Origin: Acidobacteriota bacterium
Lineage (GTDB): Bacteria; Acidobacteriota; Vicinamibacteria; Vicinamibacterales; CAVVIG01
Length of the DNA stretch: 64,000 bases
Direction: 5' to 3'
NCBI GenBank assembly: GCA_025463215.1
Contig: JAOBWF010000085.1
Location: 1 to 64,000, forward strand
Below, piece by piece: positions 47,377-54,944 of the stretch. The notes under the pieces are model-generated. The model was not told where the DNA came from. It worked only from the letters and a program-made list of their open reading frames with translations, and did no database searches. Position 1 is the first letter of the stretch, and every line of letters starts with the position of its first letter. The position numbers were made by a program, and so were the translations under genes.

Positions 47377-47748
47377 CTAATTCGCATTGCCATCGCGGTG
47401 GACGGTATCCGCAGAAAACGCGGGGAGACAGACCGCGACGTACTCGGCCCCTTCGATCCCGGGCGTGCTGTAGCGGACCCATTCCCCCGGTGCGGTAACG
47501 ACCGCCTGGCCGGCGTGCACCTCGAGGACGCCGCCGTCGTGTTCGACGCGGACCATGCCCTTCAGGACGACCGTAATCTCCTCGAACTCGGGGCGCTGCC
47601 CCGGCTCGAGCCAGCCTGACGGCGAGGTCATCCTCGCGACGCTGACCTGCGCGTGGCCGGAGTTGACGCGGCCGGTGAACTCTTCGATCTTTTTCGGTTT
47701 CGTGCCGGCGGCGGCGATGACGGTCGGCGCGGCGATGAGCTTCGGCAT
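47377..47748 (-). CDS. Small cupin-domain protein
   Basis: A 123-residue single-domain cupin. The ATG at 47748 follows a GAGG; the upstream extension of the frame overlaps the divergent CBS gene and is not used. Cupin motif 1 is around WLEPGQRPEFEEITVVLKGMVRVEHDGGVLEV and motif 2 around AGQAVVTAPGEWVRYSTPGIEGAEYVAV. The usual histidine ligands are mostly missing (RPEFEE), as in EutQ-like cupins, so metal binding is doubtful. The role is unknown. Only 25 bases separate it from the divergent cystathionine beta-synthase gene. Confidence 0.83.
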   Translation of the reverse strand: MPKLIAAPTVIAAAGTKPKKIEEFTGRVNSGHAQVSVARMTSPSGWLEPGQRPEFEEITVVLKGMVRVEHDGGVLEVHAGQAVVTAPGEWVRYSTPGIEGAEYVAVCLPAFSADTVHRDGNAN

Positions 47749-47773
47749 GGGGGCCTCAGTATAAACTTGGGTC

Positions 47774-49141
47774 GTGAAGAAAGTCTGCGACACCATCCTC
47801 GACGCCGTCGGCCATACACCGATGGTGCGCATCAACCGCATCACCAAAGGCGTGGTGAAGGGCACCGTCTACGCCAAGGTGGAAACCTTCAATCCGGGCA
47901 ACTCGGCCAAGGATCGCATGGCGATCAAGATGATCGAGGACGCCGAGCGCGCCGGCAAGCTGAAACCGGGCGGCACGATCATCGAAGGCACCTCCGGCAA
48001 CACCGGCATGGGCCTCGCCATGGCTGCGGTCATCAAGGGCTACAAGTGTATCTTCACGACGACCGACAAGCAGTCGAAGGAAAAGGTCGACGCGCTGAAG
48101 GCGTTCGGCGCGGAAGTGATCGTCTGTCCGACCAACGTCGAGCCGGAGGATCCGCGCTCGTACTACTCGGTGTCGTCGCGCCTCGAGCGTGACGTGCCGA
48201 ACTCGTGGAAGGCGAACCAGTACGACAACCTGTCGAACTCGCAGGCGAACTACGAGCAGACCGGCCCGGAGATCTGGGACCAGACCGATGGCCGCATCAC
48301 CCACCTCGTCTCCGGCGTCGGCACCGGCGGCACGATCTCCGGCGCGGGGCGGTTCCTGAAGGAGAAGAACCCGAAGATCAAGACGTGGGGGATCGACACC
48401 TACGGTTCGGTGTTCAAGAAGTACAAGGAGACCGGGATCTTCGACAAGCACGAGATCTATCCGTACATCACCGAAGGGATCGGTGAGGACTTCCTGCCCA
48501 AGAACGTCGACTTCGACGTCATCGACGCGTTCGAGAAGGTGACCGACAAGGACGCGGCGATGATGACGCGGCGGATCGCGCGCGAAGAGGGGATCTTCGC
48601 CGGCAACTCCGCCGGATCGGCGATGGCCGGCCTCCTCCAGCTGCGCGAGCATTTCACCGACGAGGATGTGATCGTCGTCGTCTTTCACGATCACGGCACG
48701 CGCTATCTCGGCAAGATGTTCAACGACGAGTGGATGCGCGAGAAGGGGTTCATCGAGAAGCACGGCATGAAGGCGCGCGATCTCGTCGCGATGAAGCTGT
48801 CGGGCGAGCTCTGCTCGCTGGAGTCGGAGGAGCCGGTCGAGCACGCGATCCGGCTGATGAGCGAGCACGATTTTTCGCAGCTCTCGGTGATGCGCGACAA
48901 CCGCCTGGTCGGCTCGCTCAACGAGACGCATCTCTACAACGAGTTAGTGCGTAACCCCGACGTCAAGCGGCAGCCGGTCGACAGCATCATGCAGCCGGCG
49001 TTCCCGTTCGTCGACGTCTCGACCCCGGTGGACCTGCTGCAGACGATGATCACGCCGCAGAACCCGGCGGTGCTGGTGCGCGATTTCAAGACCGATAAGA
49101 CGTTCATCATCACCAGGTCCGATCTCATACGGGTGCTGTGA
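47774..49141 (+). CDS. cbs: Cystathionine beta-synthase with C-terminal CBS domains
   Basis: A 455-residue PLP enzyme. It starts with GTG at 47774 (VKKVCDTILDAVGHTPMVRI). The PLP lysine is Lys46 in NPGNSAKDRMA. The substrate loop GTSGNTGMGLA and the phosphate loop GVGTGGTISGAG are present. After about residue 330 there are two CBS domains (AMKLSGELCSLESEEPVEHAI and PVDSIMQPAFPFVDVSTPVD), which usually regulate the enzyme. This arrangement, with motif order like human CBS, supports condensation of serine and homocysteine to cystathionine rather than plain cysteine synthesis, although O-acetylserine use cannot be excluded. No partner gene of transsulfuration is next to it. Confidence 0.9.
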   Translation: MKKVCDTILDAVGHTPMVRINRITKGVVKGTVYAKVETFNPGNSAKDRMAIKMIEDAERAGKLKPGGTIIEGTSGNTGMGLAMAAVIKGYKCIFTTTDKQSKEKVDALKAFGAEVIVCPTNVEPEDPRSYYSVSSRLERDVPNSWKANQYDNLSNSQANYEQTGPEIWDQTDGRITHLVSGVGTGGTISGAGRFLKEKNPKIKTWGIDTYGSVFKKYKETGIFDKHEIYPYITEGIGEDFLPKNVDFDVIDAFEKVTDKDAAMMTRRIAREEGIFAGNSAGSAMAGLLQLREHFTDEDVIVVVFHDHGTRYLGKMFNDEWMREKGFIEKHGMKARDLVAMKLSGELCSLESEEPVEHAIRLMSEHDFSQLSVMRDNRLVGSLNETHLYNELVRNPDVKRQPVDSIMQPAFPFVDVSTPVDLLQTMITPQNPAVLVRDFKTDKTFIITRSDLIRVL

Positions 49142-49143
49142 AG

Positions 49144-49187
49144 ATTTGAGGATTTCAGGATTTCAGGATCTTGGGATTTGAGGATGT
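49144..49187. repeat. GATTTCAG-type heptamer repeat
   Basis: Several GGATTTCAG, GATTTGAG and GATCTTGG units follow the CBS stop directly. They match the AT-rich patch at 5431-5512 in style. No coding potential is seen. Confidence 0.6.
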
Positions 49188-49193
49188 GCGCTG

Positions 49194-49670
49194 ATGGCTG
49201 ACGACAAGCGGTTGCGTGCGCAGCTGGTGAAGCTGCTGGATTTCAAGGAAGCGCACGTCGATTTCGATCGGGCGGTGAAGGGGATTCCGGCGCGGCTGCG
49301 CGGGCAGCTGCCGCAGGGGACCGAGCATTCGCTCTGGCAGCTGGTCGAGCACCTGCGGATCGCGCAGAACGACATCCTCGAGTTCTGCCGGACCGCGAAG
49401 TACAAGGAGAAGAAGTGGCCGGACGACTACTGGCCAAAGACGCCCGGGCCGCGCCGCGCCGCCGACTGGAACGACGCGATTGCCGGCTACCGGCGCGATC
49501 GCAAGGCGCTGCAGCAGCTCGCCGCCAACCCCAGGCTCGATGTGCTCGCGGCGATTCCACATGGCACCGGCCAGACCTACCTGCGCGAGATCCTGCTCGT
49601 CGCCGACCACAACGCGTATCACATCGGCCAGATCGTCTCGCTCCGGCGCCGCCTCGGAATCTGGTCGTAG
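49194..49670 (+). CDS. DinB superfamily protein
   Basis: A 158-residue, four-helix-bundle type protein of the DinB/YfiT superfamily. Possible metal ligands are the histidine in LWQLVEHLRIAQ and the HxxxH pair in LLVADHNAYHIGQIV, the typical DinB arrangement. Family members include thiol transferases and proteins of unknown role. Nothing in the neighbourhood narrows the function. It starts at ATG 49194 after an AT-rich repeat and ends at the palindrome-rich gap. Confidence 0.87.
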   Translation: MADDKRLRAQLVKLLDFKEAHVDFDRAVKGIPARLRGQLPQGTEHSLWQLVEHLRIAQNDILEFCRTAKYKEKKWPDDYWPKTPGPRRAADWNDAIAGYRRDRKALQQLAANPRLDVLAAIPHGTGQTYLREILLVADHNAYHIGQIVSLRRRLGIWS

Positions 49671-50028
49671 CGCACGCCTTCAGGCCTGCCGCCGCCTGAA
49701 CGTCGCGGCGCAGCGGGTGACATCGGCCCGAATCTGGGCCCGGTTTTAGGGTAAGGTTCTCCGGCATGACGGCTGTCCTTGAACGCGGCGGTCGCGACGC
49801 GCGCAAAGCATTCTCAATCGTTGTGTGTGCGGCCTTCGCGGACTTTGCGTAGCGGATCCTCGACGTCACCATCGGCTGTCGTCTCCTCGCGGGTCGACGC
49901 CGGTGCCCGCATCGCGTCGTTCGGCACGGACGGCATCGTCGATCACCGCGCGAGGCAGGCCTGAACGCCTGCACGATGGCGATGGCGGCAACCGTAGCGC
50001 AGCCTCGGGGTTGCGCGAGGAGGCGGAT
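49671..50028. other. Intergenic stretch with two palindromic repeats, no gene seen
   Basis: Between the DinB gene and the secreted cupin there are 358 bases. They hold a palindrome at 49672-49689 (GCACGCCTTCAGGCCTGC) and another at 49955-49972 (GCAGGCCTGAACGCCTGC). Open frames here lack a convincing start or family match. A GAGGAGG at 50017-50023 belongs to the next gene. Confidence 0.6.
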
Positions 50029-50628
50029 ATGCGACGAATCGTGATTGGTCTGGCTGGTGTGATCTGCGCGGCCGGCGCGCTGGCGGCGCAGGGCGATCCG
50101 CAGCCGACGTGCAAGATGTGTCCGGGCACGTATATCGCGAAGTCGGAAGTGGACGCGTACATCGCGAAGGCGGTCGCGGAGAACCTGCTCGATCAGCAGG
50201 CGCGCGACGTCGACGTCGGCAAGGCGCACATCGGCATCGGCGTCGTCCATCGCGGCAGGTTGCCGGCGCCGGCGCCGGAATCGGTCGCCGAGCACGACCT
50301 CGTCAGCGAGGTCTATCACATCATCGACGGCACGGCGACGCTCGTCACCAGCCCGGACGTCATCGGCATGAAGCGGCGGCCGGCCACCCTCGAAACCGTG
50401 CGGCTGTTCAACGGGCCCGGCAACAACGGTTCGTCGGTGCGCGGCGGCGTCGCGCACGAGCTGAAGGCGGGGGACGTCATCGTGATCCCGGCCGGCACCG
50501 GGCACTGGTTCACCAAGATCGACGATCACATCAACTACCTGATGATCCGCATCGATCCGGACAAGGTGACGCCGCTCAAGGACGAAGCGGCGTCGAACGC
50601 GTACCTGTCGAAGCCGCGGCAGCCGTAG
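50029..50628 (+). CDS. Secreted cupin-domain protein
   Basis: A 199-residue protein; the ATG at 50029 follows a strong GAGGAGG. The signal peptide is MRRIVIGLAGVICAAGALAA. A CxxC (TCKMC) is near the mature N-terminus. The cupin region has AEHDLVSEVYHIIDGTATLVTSP as motif 1 and LKAGDVIVIPAGTGHWFTKIDDHINYLMIRI as motif 2, with likely ligands in EHD and GHW. Its role is unknown; it may bind a metal and a small ligand in the periplasm. The propeller gene follows after 11 bases, so the two are likely one transcript. Confidence 0.87.
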   Translation: MRRIVIGLAGVICAAGALAAQGDPQPTCKMCPGTYIAKSEVDAYIAKAVAENLLDQQARDVDVGKAHIGIGVVHRGRLPAPAPESVAEHDLVSEVYHIIDGTATLVTSPDVIGMKRRPATLETVRLFNGPGNNGSSVRGGVAHELKAGDVIVIPAGTGHWFTKIDDHINYLMIRIDPDKVTPLKDEAASNAYLSKPRQP

Positions 50629-50639
50629 GGAGCCCACAC

Positions 50640-51941
50640 ATGAAACGACAGTTCGTGATCGGTGCGTTGTTCCTCGCCGCGATCGCGGCGCTCACCGCCG
50701 GCTCGCGCGCGCTCGACCGCCGCGCCGCGGTCGAGGCCGCCGGCGCCGCGGTGCAGGCTCCGCGCTTCGAAGTCGATCCGCTGTGGCCGAAGCCGCTGCC
50801 GAACAAGTGGATTCTCGGCCAGACGATCGGTGTGTCGGTCGACGCGCAGGACCACGTGTGGATCATCCATCGCGCCGGCTCGCTCGAGCCTGGCGAAGTG
50901 CACGCGACGACGATGCCGGCGACCGCGCAGTGCTGCGCGCCGGCGCCTCCGGTGCTCGAATTCGACGCCGCGGGGAATCTGATCGGCCATTGGGGCGGGC
51001 CGGGCGACGGGTACGACTGGCCCGACTCGAACCACGGCATCACGGTCGACTACGAGGGCAACGTCTGGATCGGCGGCAACGGCCGCGGATCGCCGCCAGC
51101 GGGTCGAGGCCGCGGCCCATCCGCCCGCTCGGGGCAGCCGCCGGCTGCGGGACTCAATCGCGAGCAGGACGAGAGCCAGACGGCGGGCACCCAGTCCTTC
51201 AACGACAACATGGTCCTGAAGTTCACGCAGCAGGGCAAGTTCCTGATGCAGATTGGCAAGCCGAAGACCAGCAAGGGCAGCAACGACACCGAAAATCTGC
51301 GGCTGCCGGCCAAGACGTTTCTCGACAAGCAGACCAACGAGCTCTACGTCGCCGATGGCTACGGCAACCACCGCGTGATCGTGTTCGACGCGGTCACCGG
51401 CAAGTACAAACGCCACTGGGGCGCGTATGGCCACAAGCCGGACGATGTCGATCTGGGGCGGTACGATCCGAAGGCGCCGCCGGCGCAGCAGTTCCGTAAC
51501 CCGGTGCACTGCGCGGATCTGTCGGTGGATCGGCTGCTCTACGTCTGCGATCGCGTCAACGATCGGCTGCAGGTCTTCCAGCCGGACGGCACCTTCGTCA
51601 AGGAGGCGTTCTTCAACAAAGAGACGCTCGGTTCGGGCTCCGCCTGGGACATCGCCTTCTCGAAAGATCCGCAGCAGAAGTACCTGTATCTCGCCGACGG
51701 CGAGGACGACAAGGTGCTGGTGATTCTGCGCGACACGCTCGAAGTGCTCACCAGCTTCGGCGAAGGCGGCCGTCAGCCGGGTGAGTTCTACGGCGTCCAC
51801 AGCATCGCCACCGACTCGAAGGGGAACATCTACACGACCGAGACCTATCGCGGCCAGCGGGTGCAGAAGTTCACCTACAAGGGTCTCGCCCCGGTGACGA
51901 AGAAGGATCAGGGCGTCGTCTGGCCAGCGCGGAGGCCGTAG
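50640..51941 (+). CDS. Secreted NHL-repeat/PAL-like six-bladed propeller
   Basis: A 433-residue protein with an AGGGAG before the ATG. Signal peptide: MKRQFVIGALFLAAIAALTAG. The mature part carries NHL-type blades: DWPDSNHGITVDYEGNVWIGG, LRLPAKTFLDKQTNELYVADG, GNHRVIVFDAVTGKYKRHWG, DRLLYVCDRVNDRLQVFQPDG, and GVHSIATDSKGNIYTTETY. This pattern matches peptidyl-alpha-hydroxyglycine alpha-amidating lyase-like propellers, but lyase activity cannot be assumed. A Gly/Arg/Pro-rich loop (SPPAGRGRGPSARSGQPP) interrupts one blade. It probably acts with the secreted cupin encoded just before it. Confidence 0.85.
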   Translation: MKRQFVIGALFLAAIAALTAGSRALDRRAAVEAAGAAVQAPRFEVDPLWPKPLPNKWILGQTIGVSVDAQDHVWIIHRAGSLEPGEVHATTMPATAQCCAPAPPVLEFDAAGNLIGHWGGPGDGYDWPDSNHGITVDYEGNVWIGGNGRGSPPAGRGRGPSARSGQPPAAGLNREQDESQTAGTQSFNDNMVLKFTQQGKFLMQIGKPKTSKGSNDTENLRLPAKTFLDKQTNELYVADGYGNHRVIVFDAVTGKYKRHWGAYGHKPDDVDLGRYDPKAPPAQQFRNPVHCADLSVDRLLYVCDRVNDRLQVFQPDGTFVKEAFFNKETLGSGSAWDIAFSKDPQQKYLYLADGEDDKVLVILRDTLEVLTSFGEGGRQPGEFYGVHSIATDSKGNIYTTETYRGQRVQKFTYKGLAPVTKKDQGVVWPARRP

Positions 51942-51989
51942 GGCAGCGGCCTCGCTTCGCGTGAGCGCGGCTCAGTGCTGGAGAACATG

Positions 51990-52580
51990 ATGCGTCATCT
52001 CATTCTCGCGGCGCTGTCGGTATGCGCGTCGAGCGCAGCCGCACAGGGTCAAGCCCTCGACATCACCCTGAAGCAGGGAAGCCACGCCGAGGCGCAGACG
52101 CGCGAGCAACTGCAGCGATTGCTGAAGGCCTACGATGTCTCGCGATGGATCTTCACCACCTCCATCAGCATCGACGAGAAGTCCATCCCGCACAGCCATC
52201 CGGTGCTGACGTTGCATGCCCGGCATGTGCACGACGAAGAGCTTCTGTTGTCCACGTTTGTTCACGAGCAGTTGCATTGGTTTGTGGTGGCGCAGCAGCG
52301 CGTCGCAGACACCCAACAGGCGGTCAACGACCTGCAAGCGCTTTTTCCTGGGGCTCCCACGCGACCGCCGGAAGGATCGGACGGCGAATTCTCGACGTAT
52401 CAACATCTCCTCGTGTGCTATCTGGAATATCGCGCCGATCAGGAACTATTGGGTGAGCTCAAGGCGCGCCAGGTGATGGAATTCTGGACAGGCGATCACT
52501 ACACGTGGATCTACCAGACGGTCCTGCAGCATCCGCGCGAGATAGGGAACATCATCGCCAAATACAAGCTGATCCCATAA
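51990..52580 (+). CDS. Secreted HExxH protein, putative zinc-dependent peptidase
   Basis: A 196-residue protein; the ATG at 51990 is best placed after GGAGA at 51980, although an ATG at 51987 is also possible. The signal peptide is MRHLILAALSVCASSAAAQ. A zinc-peptidase motif HEQLH lies in LLSTFVHEQLHWFVVAQQ, and a downstream EYRADQEL could give the third ligand. I do not recognise the family. The lack of a clear propeptide or partner gene leaves the substrate open. It ends 44 bases before the convergent greB stop. Confidence 0.7.
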   Translation: MRHLILAALSVCASSAAAQGQALDITLKQGSHAEAQTREQLQRLLKAYDVSRWIFTTSISIDEKSIPHSHPVLTLHARHVHDEELLLSTFVHEQLHWFVVAQQRVADTQQAVNDLQALFPGAPTRPPEGSDGEFSTYQHLLVCYLEYRADQELLGELKARQVMEFWTGDHYTWIYQTVLQHPREIGNIIAKYKLIP

Positions 52581-52610
52581 CGCGATCGCGGCCTCGCTCG
52601 CGCCCCTCGG

Positions 52611-52632
52611 CGTCGCGTGACGGGTCACGACG
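52611..52632. terminator. Hairpin between convergent genes
   Basis: CGTC, then GTGAC, a GG loop, GTCAC and GACG form a stem with a 2-base bulge between the HExxH gene and greB. It overlaps the greB stop codon. No T-run is seen, so the terminator role is tentative. Confidence 0.35.
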
Positions 52633-53218
52633 CCGGTCGGGTCGCCGACTCGGCCCCTGGCGGCTCGCGGAACGGCTCCACGGGGATGCGCTCGTAGCGC
52701 ACTTCGAGAATGAGCAGTGTCTCCGTGCCGCCGGGCGCGTGAAGCACGACGCGGTCGCCTGGTCCGGCCTTCATCAACGTGCGCGCAAGGGGCGATACCC
52801 AGCTGATATGGTTGCGCTCGAGATCGACTTCGTCGGTGCCGACGATGCTGACCACGCGCTCGGTTCCGGCGGCGTTGGCGTAGCGCACCGTCGCGCCGAA
52901 GAAGACGCGCGTCGCCGCCGGCCCCCGTCTCGGCGTTTCCGGATCCACCACTTGCGCGGCGTCGATCCGCTTCGTGAGAAAGCGGATCCGCCCATCGATC
53001 TGCCGCAGCCGCCGTTTGCCGTACTGGTAATCGGCGTTTTCGCTGCGATCGCCGTTCCCGGCGGCCCAGGCGACGACGGCCGTTACCGCCGGCCTCTCTT
53101 TGGTCAGCAGGAATCGATGCTCGCCTTTCAAGCGCTGCAGGCCGCCCGGCGTGATGTAGTTCTTGAGTGTGGCGGCCGGTGCGTCGGCGTCGGAATCCGG
53201 CTTGGGTGCCCTGGTCAT
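52625..53218 (-). CDS. greB: GreB-type transcript cleavage factor
   Basis: A 197-residue GreA/GreB family protein. The N-terminal coiled coil starts at ITPGGLQRLKGEHRFLL, and its tip, NGDRSENADYQYGKRRLRQID, keeps the acidic residues that enter the RNA polymerase channel; the DYQYGKRRL form is that of GreB rather than GreA. The C-terminal FKBP-like domain includes VSIVGTDEVDLERNHISWVSPLARTLM and GDRVVLHAPGG. It rescues backtracked RNA polymerase by stimulating RNA cleavage. The first 15 residues are an extra Asp/Ala-rich lead. A repeat-filled, gene-free gap lies upstream. Confidence 0.9.
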   Translation of the reverse strand: MTRAPKPDSDADAPAATLKNYITPGGLQRLKGEHRFLLTKERPAVTAVVAWAAGNGDRSENADYQYGKRRLRQIDGRIRFLTKRIDAAQVVDPETPRRGPAATRVFFGATVRYANAAGTERVVSIVGTDEVDLERNHISWVSPLARTLMKAGPGDRVVLHAPGGTETLLILEVRYERIPVEPFREPPGAESATRPAS

Positions 53219-53777
53219 GCGGCTCCACCGATTGAATCACGAGTCGGGTGCTTTGACGACGAGTGGTGGTTGGCCGGCGAGGCGCACGAGCGAGCCCGCG
53301 ATCGCAATCACGACGCGCGATATCGCGCCGGCGATTGCACCCTGAAGGCCTGCACTACTTGAGCGCCGCTCCGCTGAAAGCGGTCGCGCTGCGTACGCGA
53401 CCGCGGGCTCGGTCGGGCGCCGACTTCTGAGCGTGCCGCTTCACGGCGAAGCGGGAAGTGGGTTGCAGCGAGGAGTCGCGTCGCCTTCGGTCCGCGCGAT
53501 CACTGGCGTGCGAATCATCCGTGGCTGTGTATCCGCGTGTACGGTTGTCGTTGACGATACGTCCTAAGCGACGCGGGATCGGCAGGGTTCGAGCGGAGGC
53601 CAACTTCCCGGCACGCGAGGCGGAGGCGCACGAGCGAGCGCGCGATCGCAGGGACCACACAACGCTTTTCGCGCCATCGATCGCAGACCTGAACGCCTGC
53701 ACGACTGCAGCGCCGCGCGGCTGAGGCTGTCGCGCCATGCGATCGCGCCACATTGACGGCCTGAAGGCCTGCACTAC
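53219..53777. other. Gene-free gap filled with composite repeats
   Basis: The 559 bases hold three palindromes (53337-53353, 53683-53700, 53755-53772). Two of them are preceded, at 56-58 bases, by a 26-base direct repeat (53281-53306 and 53625-53650) beginning GGCGCACGAGCGAGC with one mismatch. Together these look like two copies of a composite element of about 75-80 bp. No gene or RNA was recognised. Confidence 0.65.
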
Positions 53778-54797
53778 TCAGCGCCGGCTGGCACGCGGCG
53801 GGGCGGTGCTCGACCGGATCGTCAGCGTGTGCGGCAAGGTGATCGACTCCGGCGCCTTGGCGTCGCTCGCCAGGATCGCCAGCAGCAGCCCCACCGTGCC
53901 CTCGCCGATCGCCCGCATCGGCTGCGCGACCGTCGTCAGCGGCGGATCGATGCAGCGCGCGAAGCGGATGTCGTCGAAGCCGACAATCGAGACGTCGAGC
54001 GGCACGCGCAGGCCGCGGCGCTTCGCGGTCTCGACCGCCCCCATCGCCATCTCGTCGTTGAAGCAGAAGATCGCGGTCGGCGGGGTGTTTCGCCCCAGCA
54101 GGCGCTCGGCGCCGACGGCACCCGATTCGATCGAAAAGTCGCCGCTCATGACGATGAAGTCGCGGGCGGCTTTCTGCTGTTTGGCGCGGGCAGTCGCGCC
54201 GCGCAGGCGATCGCGGCTGAGCGGGCTGACGAGTGGACCGGTGATCACGCCGATGTGCCGGTGCCCGAGGCGGTAAAGATAGTCCATCGCCTCGGCCGCC
54301 GCCTTGGCGTTGTCGATGTGGACGCTGGGGATGCCCAGCTTCGGCGTGAACTCGCAGCCGTTGACGACCGGCGCGCAGCGCGGCGCCATCGCGCGGACGA
54401 GCGCGGTCGCCTCCTTCGGCAGGCGGTGCCCGAGGACGATCAGGCCGTCGGCTTCCTTGCGCTTCAGCATCAGTGCGTAGCGCTCCTCGCGCTCCTCGTC
54501 GTGCTGGGTGTCGCCGAGCAGGACGGCGTAGCCGTCACGCTGCGCCGCATCTTCAATGCCTTGGAGGATGAGGGCGAAAAACGGATTGGAGATGTCGGGG
54601 ACCGTCACGAGCAGCTTGCCGGTGCGCAGCGTTCGCAGGTTCTTGGCCGCGGAATTCGGCGCGTAATCGAGGAATTCAACCGCCTGGATCACTTTGCGGC
54701 GGGTCTCCGGCGCCACCCGATCGGGCTGGCTGAGGACGCGGGAGACGGTTGCCGTCGACACCCCCGCCCGCTTCGCGACCTGGTAAATATTGGACAC
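53778..54797 (-). CDS. LacI-family transcriptional regulator
   Basis: A 339-residue LacI/GalR regulator. The helix-turn-helix is at the very N-terminus (IYQVAKRAGVSTATVSRVLS), followed by the hinge (YAPNSAAKNLRTLRTGKLLVTV) and a periplasmic-binding-protein-like sugar domain (ISNPFFALILQGIEDAA, RLGHRHIGVITGP, AIFCFNDEMAMGAVETAKRRG, VPLDVSIVGFDDI). It is divergent from the TonB-dependent receptor, and two operator-like palindromes lie between them. It likely represses or activates the downstream uptake and oxidation genes in response to a sugar or derivative. Confidence 0.93.
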   Translation of the reverse strand: MSNIYQVAKRAGVSTATVSRVLSQPDRVAPETRRKVIQAVEFLDYAPNSAAKNLRTLRTGKLLVTVPDISNPFFALILQGIEDAAQRDGYAVLLGDTQHDEEREERYALMLKRKEADGLIVLGHRLPKEATALVRAMAPRCAPVVNGCEFTPKLGIPSVHIDNAKAAAEAMDYLYRLGHRHIGVITGPLVSPLSRDRLRGATARAKQQKAARDFIVMSGDFSIESGAVGAERLLGRNTPPTAIFCFNDEMAMGAVETAKRRGLRVPLDVSIVGFDDIRFARCIDPPLTTVAQPMRAIGEGTVGLLLAILASDAKAPESITLPHTLTIRSSTAPPRASRR

Positions 54798-54873
54798 GGC
54801 TCGCGTCCATCATACCGGCTGCGACATTTTTGTGACATTTCGCTTGCCCGTCCCCCCGCCTTCTGTTACCGTC

Positions 54874-54887
54874 TGCAACCGATTACA
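54874..54887. promoter_or_regulatory. LacI-type operator, site 1
   Basis: TGCAACCGATTACA fits the palindrome TGYAAYCGRTTRCA with a central CG, as is typical for LacI/GalR operators. It lies between the divergent LacI regulator and the TonB-dependent receptor genes. Confidence 0.75.
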
Positions 54888-54895
54888 TCGCCGCA

Positions 54896-54909
54896 TGCAA
54901 TCGGTTACG
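54896..54909. promoter_or_regulatory. LacI-type operator, site 2
   Basis: TGCAATCGGTTACG matches the same consensus except for the last base. Its centre is 22 bp from that of site 1, about two helical turns, so two dimers could bind on the same face. Confidence 0.7.
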
Positions 54910-54944
54910 CGGTTCCGTCCCGTCCACGGGGAGAAGGAGAGGAC

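Noticed and set aside
47749-47865. Longer N-terminus for the minus-strand cupin
   Set aside because: The extension would overlap the start of the divergent CBS gene; the ATG at 47748 has a GAGG upstream and matches the expected domain start.
53829-54944. Upstream extension of the TonB receptor frame across the LacI gene
   Set aside because: A strong AAGGAGAGG and a signal peptide mark the start at 54945; the extension is the antisense of the LacI regulator and would cover the operators.
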